DNA from: Sinotaia quadrata
Lineage: Eukaryota > Mollusca > Gastropoda > Architaenioglossa > Viviparidae
NCBI GenBank assembly: GCA_028829895.1
Contig: CM054182.1
Span: 38,849,379-38,913,378, forward strand
Direction of reading: 5' to 3'
DNA: 64,000 bases
A model generated the notes under the pieces. The model did no database searches, was not told where the DNA came from, and worked only from the letters and a program-made list of their open reading frames with translations. The translations under genes and the position numbers were made by a program. Of the stretch, positions 52,260 to 63,639 are shown piece by piece (position 1 is the first letter of the stretch; each line of letters begins with the position of its first letter).

Positions 52260-55151
52260 TTGTGTGTGTATGTGTGTGTATGTGTGTGTATGTGTGTGTG
52301 TGTGTGTGTATGTGTGTGCGTGTGTGTGTGTGTATTAAGAAATCATAACAATAAAATGTATCAAGCAGTACTACATGGCATTTACTCACTATTCACGGTC
52401 CCTGATTTTTTAGTCTGTTGAATTAAATTGTTTGGATAATTAATAAAGTAAAACATACACTCTTCATAATGCCAATATATAGCATGAATTTGCCTTGGTC
52501 ATGTTAAAAAAACTGCTTCTAATACAGGTCAAGAAGACTATGCGCTGATAATGTTTCTGATCAGCACTAGTGACGTCACATCCTGTTTCATAGAAAATTT
52601 TAATTTTAATTGACAAGAAACTCCAGCTTTAGAAACATTCCCTGCGAGAGTCAATCAAGGTCGGTAATTGAGAAATAAATAATTAATCTATAAGATATTC
52701 CAATGCCATGGTCAAGACAGGTGGTAGTGTTCTTAAGCGTTAATTTTCAATTATTATTCTTTCTAAGAGTTTTAGTAATACTCATTTCCAAATTGGAAGT
52801 TTCGAAGGACGTGATATGTCACAGGTTTGCAGTTAAAATCCGATTAGTTTCCATGTGTTCAAGACTATTATCACTGCGCGTGACATTACTAATAACTACT
52901 AATAATTGACATTGATTATAATAGCACGTGGTTTTGTTAATAATTACATGTGACATTACTAATAACTGCACATAATACTACTGATAAATAAGCAAGATAC
53001 TACTGATAAATACGCAAGATACTACTGATAAATACGCATGATACTACTGATAAATACGCATGATACTACTGATAAATACGCATGATACTACTGATAAATA
53101 CGCATGATACTACTGATAAATACGCATGATACTACTGATAAATACGCATGATACTACTGATAAATACGCATGATACTACTGATAAATACGCATGATACTA
53201 CTGATAAATACGCATGATACTACTGATAAATACGCATGATACTTCTAATCATTGATAGACAGCGTTCGTGGAATAATGTTGTTTGGATGACTTTATAGAT
53301 GTAATCCATTATATTCGAACTTTTAAAAAGAGGTTGATAATAGAATTACCAATATGGAAAAGCGATGTATTTTTATTAAAAAATAGAAATACTCAAGAAG
53401 CGATATTTCAACACATAGTGATAATGTCACTATTAGAATTCTATTATGCGCCATTACGAGCTATTCTCATCTTATGCTTGGGAAAGAGTAAAATAGCACT
53501 AATAGAATTCTATTACGCGCCATTTCGAGCTATTCTCATCTTATGCTTGGGAAAGAGTAAAATATCCTAAGTGTACACAATAGTCTTAACGTGTACTGCC
53601 GTCAGTTAATAGAGCTTTTCTATTTTTAGCTGTTAAGGGAACTTTGTTTCTTGTTCTTGATTAGTTGTGCATCTGACATCAAGTCATGTTTCCCCCAATA
53701 CCACTCGTGTCCCATTTTGCAGCTTCACTCATATTATATCATTCTCTCACTGTCAGTCAAACCCATTTTGCAATGTCACTCATGTCTCATTCTCACAGTG
53801 TGTCACCATATCTTGTTCTGCAGTTTCGCTCATATCTCATTCTCAAAGTGTCACTCATATTATGTCTCATTTTCTTAGTGTGTCACCAAGATTTATTTTG
53901 CAGTTTCTCATTCTCAAATTGTCATTCGTGTCTCATTTGCAGCTCACTCATATAATGTCCCATTTTCACAGTGTCACTCATATTATGTCCCATTTTCACA
54001 GTGTCACTCATATTATGTCCCATTTTCACAGTGTCACTCATATTATGTCCCATTTTCACAGTGTCACTCATATTATGTCCCATTTTCACAGTGTCACTCA
54101 TATTATGTCCCATTTTCACAGTGTCACTCATATTATGTCTCATTTTCACAGTGTCACTCATATTATGTCCCATTTTCACAGTGTCACTTATGTTTCTTGT
54201 TGTCATTGGAAGCGTTCTCTATGTGTTTCGAATTGTTAAAATTAGAATCGGATATCCGTAGACTGGCAGTTATGACGCTTATTAATTTCTTCAGAGGCCA
54301 CGTATCCATACGTAGTTCACGACTTTTCTGTTTGCGTCACTCAGGAAACCTCTAGTCATATAATTTAGAAAATTAATTAAATATGTTTAATTCCTGCCCC
54401 ATTAACCTCTGCTGTGATTTCAGGCTCTATGCTTGTTATTTTTCTTATCTCAACAGTATCCATTTCCTCCATGCTCAGGATACTAAGTAAATTAACTTAT
54501 ATATTTTCGGTTGATACTTCTACAGAAAGTTACACTAAAAGTTTTCAGTTGATACTTTTACAGAAAGTTACACTAACCTATAAGTTTTCAGTTGATAGTT
54601 CTACAGAAAGTTACACTAACCTAAGTGTTTTCAGTTGATAGTTCTACAGAAAGTCACACTTACGAAGAAAAACAGTGGGCAGCAGTTAGAACCACGTTTT
54701 CCGACAAAATGACACCACCACATACGATTTTATTGGTCAGAGCGTCTAGAAACACCACCTGAGAAAGAAAATAGGATTTAAAAACAAACAAACATATATA
54801 TATATATATACATAATTTTAGTAAATCCTCGACGTAATCTTACCGTTTAATTACAATTTTGTTTTATACAAAATGTATATCTTCTTTATTATTGCACGAT
54901 AATTACTTCATATGTGGAGTCGGTTGATAACATGCAGATATAGCACAAAACTATAAATGGACACAATATTAATACTTGTATAAAATAAAATAAATGGCAG
55001 ATATCATCTGGGAAAATGTACATTTCAAAAGAAGATAATGTCTCTGAGGTTTGACAGAGTTCCCTCCGTCTGCAAAACTTACGAAGGCCTGTAGGATGGA
55101 ATTAAATAGATTAGGGGTTGGGTAGCTAATCTGTTAAACTGTCCATCATAA

Positions 55152-55220
<69 letters not shown>

Positions 55221-58200
55221 GTAAATTCGTAATTAAGGACCAGTTAGTTAATCCATATTAAGGTCTGAATTACACACTCACAAAGTAATCTCTAATCGTC
55301 CGTTTACTTCCCTTTCTCAAAACTTACTGTCCATGGAAAGCTCTCAGCAGTGGTTGTCTGCCCTCCTACAACTCGCTGACGGATGGGACGTCTCATCGGG
55401 GTCACAGGGTTGCCGCATGGCGTTGTCACTCGGGCCGTAATGCCATTGCAAACTAAAATCATCCAAGAGGAACAATCAGTGAAGAAGGTAACTAACTCAA
55501 AGATTTTTTAACAATACTCATATATAATTAATAGGTGTTCAAGTTTATTTCGTGTTGATATATTAACACAAACAATACTCATATATAATTAATAGGTGTT
55601 CAAGTTTATTTCGTGTTGATATATTAACACAAACAATAACATTACAACGTATTACTAACGTCCCCAGAGAGCCAAAACCTTACAAGTACTTTGAGAGGTC
55701 ATCGGGAGAATAATTATAATGGCCGGAGATCCCCCAATCAGTCATCACGTATGAATTTGACGCTTATACAAGTTTTAAAAATTATTTTAAAATCGTCGAA
55801 AGAAATAAAACAGTGATTCGTAATTTCCTTGACGGTTATGTAATGTTAGATCAAGGTTGCATTGCACTCATGTGAACAGATATAGAGGATAAGTAATTTA
55901 ATGTTAAATCAAACCCAAGAAAGAATGATGATTACGCTTGGTATGAATACTAAATAAACATAATACGTTCCTTTAAAAAATATAAGGCCGCCTTTTCTCT
56001 ATGACAAAACTACCAATACGTTTCTCATATTTTCAATACAGGACAAGAAAATAAGACAGTGTCTGGATACTGGCCATTCACAGATACTTTCTCATCACCG
56101 TAGGTCGTACTCATGCCATCTATACAGACTGGTCAGTAAGGCATGTTTACAACAGATAATATAAAAACAAAGAAATATTAAATTATTAATAATAATTTAC
56201 TGTATGGTCCTCATTTTCCTAATAAAGCTGCTCAGTTTTTGTGTTTCACCTCTCTGTTCGCCTGCTGGTTAATTTATTAGCATATTTATTTCAACGTTTG
56301 TTAGCAAGTTCTTTAAGTATGATCGGATTTCTTTTTCAGGTTTGAATGAATTTTAGACGAAGAAAAGTTATGTTGCTTATACTTTGTTAAATTGATTAAG
56401 ATGTTTAAAAAATCATTGACAGCAAGTTCAGTGAACTCGGAATCTAATAGCAACGCAATCAAAGCCATATATTATGTAATATAAAATAGATTTTATTTTT
56501 GAAATGACATCAGAAAAATCATTTATTTAGATCGACTGTTTACTGGCAGAAAGTATGACCAGGATGGCTAGACAATGAATCTCTCTTCGACGGGGAAGGG
56601 GGGAATTTTTAACGCCTTGAGGGCTGAGTCTTGAGATCTAGCATTAGCATAATTTTATTGGCATAGATGTACACATTTTGGAAGCTTAGAGTGATTCTAC
56701 CACCTTCTGTTCTCCTTTAATGAACACTTTAAATCTGTTGCAATAATATTTTATGCATCTTTATTAATAGCTTGTAATATTAGCAGTTTCAGGTACTTTT
56801 TTCTTACAGTATCAGATGCCTTGGAGTGTGGTCTCTCTAGAGTCTAGATGATTGAGTAATACGTATTATTGCAATTGCTATTTCTATTCGTATCGCTTGT
56901 AGTCAGACTTATGGTATTAATTACGTATATTATTCGTGCTTGTACTCACAGATGTAGTATTAGCTGTTTCTACTATTAGTATTAGTGCTTGTACTCACAG
57001 ATGTAGTATTAGCTGTTTCTACTATTAGTATTAGTGCTTGTACTCACAGATGTAGTATTAGCTGTTTCTACTATTAGTGCTAGAAGCCACAGTCATAGTA
57101 TTAGTTATTTATGTTATTAGTGATTATAATCATGGTAATAATATTAACTATTTATATTATGAGTGCTTATAGTGATAGCTATAATATAAGCTCTCTCTCT
57201 CTCTATTTAATCACAGCTGTAATATTATCCATTTATATTATTATTTTTATAATCACAGTTATAGAATTAGCAAATTATTAGTGCTTGAAGTCAAAGCTGT
57301 AACATTAGCTATTGATGTTATTACAGGGCTGTAATACTAACTATTAGTATTATTTGTGATTGAAGTCAGAGCTGTAATACTAACTATTTGTATTATTTGT
57401 GATTGAAGTCAGAGCTGTAATACTAACTATTAGTATTATTTGTGATTGAAGTCAGGGCTGTAATATTAACTATTAGTATTATTTGTGATTGAAGTCAGAG
57501 CTGTAATACTAACTATTTGTATTATTAGTGATTGAAGTCAGAGCTGTAATACTAACTATTAGTATTATTTGTGATTGAAGTCAGGGCTGTAATACTAACT
57601 ATTTGTATTATTTGTGATTGAAGTCAGGGCTGTAATACTAACTATTTGTATTATTATGCTTGTAGACAGAATTATAGTAGTTTTTGCTTTTATATTATTT
57701 GTGCTTCTGGTCACAACTGTAGTATTCGCTATTTATATTCTTATTGTTTGTAGTCACACTTAGAAGTAGCAATATTTAATGTATTTTACTAAAGAAAAAT
57801 TCGCGATCAGGAACCATAATGCGTCTAGTGATATTTCTACTGTATTCAATGGGGGAAAATGTATTTGTAATTGTGTTAATTGTGACTTTCTGATTTTCTT
57901 TCTCGAAGAGTGCAAGCTCACTGTAAGGTTGGAGACAGAATTTCTTTTCAAGATTGAGAGTGCTATTTCTTTATCGGTTCCTTTCTAATCGCTCTCTCAA
58001 ACTGGTAATCGTCTAATTCTGCTTGTGGACTATCAATCTACTGTACTAAGTATTTCAGGCATACAATGGTCGTCAAACTACAAGGTCACATATTATCTAC
58101 CACCACAGGAAATAGATGTCACAATTTAAGTGACTGCTGAGTGGTTGGCTATTGTGTTGTTGTTGTTTTAGGTTTCAACATCATTTTCCAAAAACGTCTA

Positions 58201-59487
58201 GTCAGTCGTATAGTGGCATTGTCTCAGAATTTAACGTTTCTATTTCTTCAGCTAAAAGCTTGTCAGTAAGGAAAGACTCACGTGAAAGCAAAAGAAGCCA
58301 TCGGATCAAAGGCAAGTGACAAGACAGAACCATGTTGAGTGTGTTTGATTGTTGACGTCACTGCGATCACGTGACTTATGTGTACCCAACATCTGCCATT
58401 TTTCTCGGACATTTTAGTTTCGGGGATTAAACAATTATGTAGGACATCGATATTGATGCTAGATCGCTTGTCATAAAGGGACAAAACTAATGTCTGATTA
58501 AAATATAGCTATATTAATATCCCATAACCTTGGAAAGCATTAAGCAGTGTGATGGTACCATGATGAATGTACAATTAAGAATTCAATTAACTCTCTTAAC
58601 ATGTATTAGAATATGGATTGTATAAATAAGTCCCTATAGATAGAAATACCAAATCAGTTTTCATTTTCTTGAAAGACAATAGCCATTATAGACATTGAAT
58701 ATGCTTCAGACAAATTTTCCTAAGGGATTTTTGTCCAGAACACAGGAAAACACTATTGGTTGAAGAAGGTACTATCATTTCCTTCTTGTACTAAAAATGC
58801 CTTTCCAATAGACCTGGCATATTCCATAATTGTTATTTATTTACAATTTTGACAATTATAATTTTAGTGTAGTGTAGTGTTCTCCTATTGTCCTACTTTT
58901 ATCATCTTTGTTACTGGTTAAGATCAGACTTAATTATTGGAGTAGACGACAGTAAACACAGTCAACTCATGCATGTACTGGGTAAGTTCTGACTTAATTA
59001 TTCGAGTACTTGACAGTAAACGCTGTCAACTCATGCATGTACAGGGTAAGTTCAGACTTAATTATTCGAGTACTTGACAGTAAACGCTGTCAACTCATGC
59101 ATGTATAACAGCGACATGCAGAGAGGCACGACGCCACATACACGCGTAGCGGATAGAGAAAGTTTTGATCTATAAATACATGACCTAATTTTGTGAGATG
59201 GCAACGACATCCATACACACTTAAAAGAAATTGACGACACATTACAAAAGTCAATATTTACCTATGAACTAAAGATTGCCATTCAGCATTATTCATGAAC
59301 CCAGTTGCTTTAGTTATGTATGCGTAAATTATCTCAATACAACACAAACCAGGGAAGAGCAGAAAACATGCTTGATGACGCACACAACACCACAAATAGG
59401 TCACAAGCAATAATGTAAAGCGAAAGAAAGATAATAATACTTACATGTGCAGAGAAGAAGAGATGCCCAAAGTCTCAGGACCGACAT
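44121..59487 (-). CDS. SP2: secreted trypsin-like serine protease (S1A), complete
   Basis: Gene-level entry. Seven exons total 846 nt, giving 281 residues and a TAA stop. Order: signal peptide ([13 protein letters not shown]), propeptide with TPCGNP, activation site R41|VVGG, then the catalytic domain. The triad is intact: His84 (TAAHC), Asp133 (NDIALV) and Ser230 (GDSGSG). Asp224 at the pocket position (PDACIGDSG) predicts cleavage after Arg or Lys. The propeptide Cys and VCLP in exon 4 predict a disulfide-linked two-chain enzyme. The C-terminus has [23 protein letters not shown] and a seven-residue tail. The normal GDSGGP is GDSGSG and TGWG is AGFG, changes shared with SP1. It should be a secreted zymogen of digestive, immune or developmental role; the sequence does not decide which. 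It is the tandem partner of SP1. Confidence 0.93.
45560..45895. repeat. About 42-bp tandem array, 8 copies
   Basis: Marker ATATTAGTGAATTACATTTA then CTGTCTTAGTGTAAG. Confidence 0.93.
46060..46310. repeat. About 41-bp tandem array, 6 copies
   Basis: Marker CATTATAACGAGTCATAGGT then TGTGTAGTTTAGGGTGAC. Confidence 0.93.
46477..46534 (-). CDS. SP2 exon 6 (GDSG exon)
   Basis: 58 nt, acceptor TCGATAG, donor GTAAGT, ending in phase 1. It encodes [19 protein letters not shown] with nucleophile Ser230. A 29-bp tandem array begins about 40 bp upstream of its acceptor. Confidence 0.94.
46570..46815. repeat. About 29-bp tandem array, 8 copies
   Basis: Marker CTGCAGACCGTGATAATACA. It lies just upstream of the SP2 exon 6 acceptor. 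Confidence 0.88.
46850..47095. repeat. About 78-bp trimer
   Basis: Marker GAGTATACCGTATATCTGAT then AAAGTTCAATAGATG, near-identical copies. Confidence 0.9.
47949..48100 (-). CDS. SP2 exon 5 (S1 pocket exon)
   Basis: 152 nt, acceptor AATCCATAG, donor GTAAGT. It encodes [35 protein letters not shown] and PDACI. Asp at the pocket position is the trypsin-specificity residue. A second donor-like copy lies about 105 bp into the intron. Confidence 0.94.
48110..49790. other. Non-repetitive part of SP2 intron 4
   Basis: About 1.7 kb with few repeats and overlapping open frames on both strands of 60-93 codons, none recognised. Contains a small hairpin (arms 48460-48466 and 48471-48477) with a GAAA loop. 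Probably an old insertion. Confidence 0.35.
49800..50405. repeat. About 48-bp tandem array, about 11 copies
   Basis: Marker TGTAAATGTAATTATGTTGA then CAAAACAAAATGC. SP2 intron 4. Confidence 0.9.
50945..51440. repeat. About 30-bp tandem array, about 16 copies
   Basis: Unit ACACACATAGATTACTAGTG then ACAACTAAC, very homogeneous, with a 2-bp length polymorphism between copies. Confidence 0.95.
51921..52186 (-). CDS. SP2 exon 4 (catalytic Asp exon)
   Basis: 266 nt, acceptor TTATTTCAG, donor GTAAGA. It encodes [42 protein letters not shown] with catalytic Asp133, [10 protein letters not shown] and [10 protein letters not shown] long TG microsatellite lies about 25 bp upstream of the acceptor. Confidence 0.95.
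52210..52335. repeat. (TG)n microsatellite
   Basis: About 60 TG units with TATG interruptions, a potential Z-DNA former, about 25 bp upstream of the SP2 exon 4 acceptor. Confidence 0.95.
52970..53245. repeat. 22-bp tandem array, about 12 copies
   Basis: Unit GATACTACTGATAAATACGC plus AT, almost perfect. Confidence 0.95.
53430..53570. repeat. About 72-bp dimer
   Basis: Two copies of ATTAGAATTCTATTA.GCGC then GAGCTATTCTCATC. Confidence 0.85.
53690..54190. repeat. 30-bp tandem array, 8 perfect and several decayed copies
   Basis: Unit CAGTGTCACTCATATTATGT then CCCATTTTCA. The triplet period makes false proteins up to 190 residues. Confidence 0.95.
54515..54663. repeat. About 43-bp array starting at the SP2 exon 3 donor
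   Basis: About four copies. On the minus strand the first begins GTAAGTGTGACTTTCTGTAG at the donor; later ones read GTTAGTGTAACTTTCTGTAG. Only intron bases are repeated. Confidence 0.82.
54664..54758 (-). CDS. SP2 exon 3 (catalytic His exon)
   Basis: 95 nt, phase 0 to 2, acceptor TTTCTCAG and donor GTAAGT. It encodes [15 protein letters not shown], then [16 protein letters not shown] with catalytic His84. The intron that follows opens with about four 43-bp repeats whose first copy starts at the donor. Confidence 0.94.
55148..55217. repeat. (GATA)n microsatellite
   Basis: About 17 perfect units. Confidence 0.97.
55328..55452 (-). CDS. SP2 exon 2 (propeptide and activation site)
   Basis: 125 nt from acceptor GATTTTAG to donor GTAAGT. 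It encodes [27 protein letters not shown] and SFPWT. Cleavage after Arg41 would release the VVGG N-terminus needed for activation. The dibasic-rich stretch before it suits a trypsin-like activator. Confidence 0.92.
55510..55635. repeat. About 60-bp perfect dimer
   Basis: Two identical copies of ACAATACTCATATATAATTA then ATAGGTGTTCAAG, each ending in the palindrome-like GTGTTGATATATTAACAC. Confidence 0.9.
56935..57660. repeat. Compound about 44-bp and 42-bp arrays
   Basis: First GCTTGTACTCACAGATGTAG units, then GAAGTCAG.GCTGTAATACT with AACTATT.GTATTATT, homogeneous at 57330-57660. Confidence 0.88.
58915..59100. repeat. About 61-bp trimer
   Basis: Marker GACTTAATTATTCGAGTACT then CAACTCATGCATGTA, three copies. 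Confidence 0.88.
59445..59487 (-). CDS. SP2 exon 1 (start and signal peptide)
   Basis: ATG opens [14 protein letters not shown], ending in phase 1 at a GTAAGT donor. Exon 2 adds TT to give Phe, extending the hydrophobic leader to about residue 16. A good acceptor (TTGTCTGCTTAG) lies 12 nt upstream of the ATG, so a separate 5' UTR exon is likely. Confidence 0.82.
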
Positions 59488-59671
59488 AGTAAAAGATCGC
59501 TAAGCAGACAAGAAAAAATAGTCTGTGTATGAAAACTTATGGACGTCTGTACATTGGTATGGGCAAGTTCCTGTTACAAACATATGAGAACTCAATAACA
59601 TCCGCCATGCAACAAGTATTGGCTGCATGCAGCGAGTCGCTGTCAGACGTCTTCGCTCTACAGACTGTACT

Positions 59672-59673
59672 TT

Positions 59674-59754
<81 letters not shown>

Positions 59755-59805
59755 CAATAGTAGTAGTAGTAGTAGTAGTAGCAATAGTAGTAGTAATAGA
59801 CATAA
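59672..59805. repeat. (GTA)n microsatellite
   Basis: About 40 units with two CAA variants. Upstream of SP2 exon 1. Confidence 0.97.
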
Positions 59806-59974
59806 TAATACGTGTACTTTCGAAATGTTTTGTGATTGATTGGAAGTAACAAAAGGAAGACATCCTGATATTTTCAGATTGACAAAGTTCGTGGAAGCAC
59901 TAATTCATCCCCTTTAGTCACTGTGACATAGTGTGGTTAGTTTGTAAAGTACTTGCGCTCTTTTAATAACGTCC

Positions 59975-60440
59975 TGTCACGAATAATAAACTTTATATGT
60001 ACAAGGCCATGCAATTGTCACAAATAATAAACATCATATGTACAAGGCCAAGCAATTGTCCGATTGTAATAATAATCATTAAAAGAAATAAAATCATAAA
60101 AGGGAACTGCTACTTAAAGACTACTGGAAAACTACTAACCCCATTCCGAAAAACTATCGAATAAATACATTTACACTCACAGACTGCAAAACTGTCAAGT
60201 GATTACATTTACACTCACAGACTGGAAAACTGGCAAGTAAATACATTTACACTCACAGACTAGAAGACTGCTCATTCCCTTTCGAGAAACTATAGAATAA
60301 GTACATTTACACTCACAGGATGGAAAACTATAGAATAAAAATATTTACACTCACAGGATGGAAAACTATGGAATAAAAATATTTACACTCACAGGATGGA
60401 AAACTATGGAATAAAAATATTTACACTCACAGATTGTATT
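59975..60440. repeat. Short dimer, then about 40-bp array
   Basis: Two copies of ATATGTACAAGGCCA, then about six units with ATTTACACTCACAG and GGAAAACTA. Confidence 0.82.
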
Positions 60441-61549
60441 CAGCTCAACAAATCAATGCTTTCCACTTTCCAAAGTAGGTGAATAATGCAGTCGATTTTA
60501 TTATGTGTATTCTGCAATAAAACAATAATGTGATGACATCAATCTTTTACAATATAAATTAATTCACTGGGTGATGGGGGTCTGAAAGGCGATACTTTCC
60601 AGACGCCTGAGAGAAACGTAAAGATATATAATATTAATGACGTAGAAAAATAATGTGATGACTTCACACTTTTACAGGTTTTTTAATTAGTTCACGGGTA
60701 ATTGTGATCTAAAAGCGATACTTTCCAGATGTCTCAGAGAATTGTTACATATAATTTTAATGACCTCCTGTCACTAGGTTCAGCTGCTTATAAAGCATTG
60801 GATATGGGAAAGGGGAAGAGAAATGAAATAAATATTAAAAAATTCAAGACTGTCCTTTTATTCTTGTTAACGAAATTTAATTCTTTAAGAGGTTTGACAG
60901 CTGTCTAAGAGAACTGAAACAAGTTCTGTGTTGTGTTGAAGATATTAGTGAAGTTTTTTTTTTGTTTTTTTGTTTTATTTCGGCGGTGACTGGTAGCCGA
61001 CCGCCTGTCCTGAACTAAGTTGTACAAGCCAGACTGTGCTATTGTGATGTCAATATCAGATGATATTTATGTGGTGACTAAAACGTAAAAAAAGAGAGAA
61101 ATGCTTTATAGTACAATTTTTAATATGTCCGCTTAAGTAAATCTATGACGTGCCTTAGTCAAAGAGTGCATTTTACTTTATAGTACGATTTTAACATGTC
61201 CCTTTAAGTAATCAATGACATGTCCTGTGTCAAAGAGTGCATATGACATTACAGTTCGACTAATGATCTACCTGTAATTATCAAGATCGTTCCTGCTTGA
61301 GATGCTACCGTTTACTGTTGGTGGAGAAATCTAAAAGACTAATTTATGTGCGGTTTCATGTACCTATAATTTTCATTTGACATCTTTGTTAAGAGACGGG
61401 ATATTTCAGTCGCTATTTTTAATACTACATCAAGGTTCTTATTAAAATATGTGCATTGTCCTAATTTTCGGTGTATTAGAGGCAGTTTTTAGTTTCTGTA
61501 TGCCTGATGTGTGTGTTGAAATAATTGTGTGCATGTATGTGTGCTTGTA

Positions 61550-61770
61550 TGTATATGTGTTTTATGTGTGCGTGTATGTATGTCACTAGAGTGTGCGTGT
61601 ATGTATGTCACTAGAGTGTGCGTGTATGTATGTCACTAGAGTGTGCGTGTGTGTATGTCACTAGAGTGTGCGTGTATGTATGTGTGTTTTATGTGTGCGT
61701 GTATGTATGTCACTAGAGTGTGCGTGTATGTTCACAAGCGTGTGCGTATATGTGTTTGTATGTGTGTGGC
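61550..61770. repeat. About 25-bp TG-rich array
   Basis: Marker GTATGTATGTCACTAGAGTG then TGCGT, five or six copies. Confidence 0.85.
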
Positions 61771-63639
61771 GTGCAATTAATGAATTTTTATTATTTATGT
61801 ATACATATGTAAGTAGTGATTAACTTACCTGTTTACCGCAGTTGCTGTAATGTTACTAGTAAATCTGCGGACATTGTATTTTAAATTAATGTGCATAAAA
61901 TCAGTGAACAATATAGCTCACTGTTTGGGGGGTTGGCTGCTTTTCAAACTGAAGTAGAATGAAATACATGTCACGTAAATGGCCCGGTAATATTGAATGA
62001 GTGCTTAAGGCAATGGTTAGTATTTGCAGAGAGCTGTAATGTTTACATCAAATATAGTGATAGATTAACTCTGTTGTTCACTTAAGAAATGTAAATGCTT
62101 ACATCAAACATGGTGCTATATTAACGATGTTGTTCATTTCAGAGGTGTAAAAATTTTACATCAGACATATTGGCAGTGATATATTAACTGACTATTCGTG
62201 TAACAGATGTAATTGTATACAACACAGTAATATATTCACTGTTAAGTTGACTTCATATTTGTAAATCTTTACATCATGCTGACTGGCAGTGGTGTAATGA
62301 TTGTATTGTTCACTTTAAATGTTGGCATAAAACTTACTGACAGTACTCTGAGAGTGCATGTGGGTATAGGGGTGTATGCCTATCTCACATACACACTGTT
62401 AACGACTATCGTTCTTTCTGTTCGCTGATGCATCAACCAATATTATATCATTCAAACGTGATAACTAAAGACAACTCAGCTCTCCATAAAATGAACTATT
62501 AACTGATCGGCTATTGATTGTTAATGTATCATATGGAAAAGGAAATAATATTATTTAATGCTAGCATCAGAAACATTGTTATTTGACGCTTATTAACACG
62601 ACATATTGAGAGGAACTAATCTCTGTTTATATTACTGACGGGAATGAGCAGTTCCTGTCATACTGATATCAATCAAATAATGTTGCTTGTCAGCATGCAT
62701 CACATCCGTGTGACTGTACTTATTTCCGAAACAGAAAGCATGTACACTACAGATCGATGTTTTTCAGCTAATCTCTGCAGTACTGTCTCAAAATAAGGTA
62801 AGAGATCATTTATTTTGATCACTTTATCATTTACATATTAGCTTGCTTATTAGAGAGAAATATTCGGTGGCACTGATTGATGGCAAGAGCAAATACTTCT
62901 ATTCTTTTCTTCATCTTTTACGAGGCGGAAGGGTATCAATTTTATGTGCAATTGTGTCAGGCAGTGAGTAACCAACGGAGACATTCTTCGCTCTTTAATT
63001 GCCAGGCTTGCACGAGCTTTAGTAAACGTAACTGTTTTAGTAAACTAACCATTTTGTTTGTCCTATTTGATGGACTAGATACAAAGCCTAGAACCTTATC
63101 TGGGGATGGGGTAAGAATCACACTATCCATCCTGGTATGAATCGAACTCAACCCCTGAATTAAGCAAGAATTGCTGTGCCCTTGCGGTTGTTCTTCAGTT
63201 CAATAATATTGCTTCAGACATTAATTAAGTCTTTCAATTTATGACAGAGTATTTCTTAAATAGAATTTTTAATTCAAAATCCACTTCATTTTATAAGTTT
63301 TAACAGAATGGATCTTAAGGAGTCCTTTCTACATTACTCAATTTTTATTTTAGACTTGCGGCTTACTGTTTTATGGTGCAAGAGCACTGAACAGTTTCTA
63401 TATATGGACAGTATAATTTACGAGTTCATTCGGATTCACCCATAATCAAGTGTCACCCCAAACCTTATCGTACTAAATTATAATCGTACTTAAAGACTTA
63501 CTTAGTTATAATTTAATTCATCACCGCAGTTACATAAAATAAATCTAAGTACATTGAAATATCGCTATAACGCGATAATTGGGGTCCATAAAATCGGATT
63601 GCATTAATAGTGGGTTTTTTTTTTTTACAATATTTGACT

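Noticed and set aside
53667..54239. 190-residue open frame, longest in the window
   Set aside because: It is a translation of the 30-bp array; the period is a multiple of three and the frame is open on both strands.
59500..59863. Poly-Leu, poly-Val, poly-Ser frames near the SP2 start
   Set aside because: Translations of the (GTA)n microsatellite.
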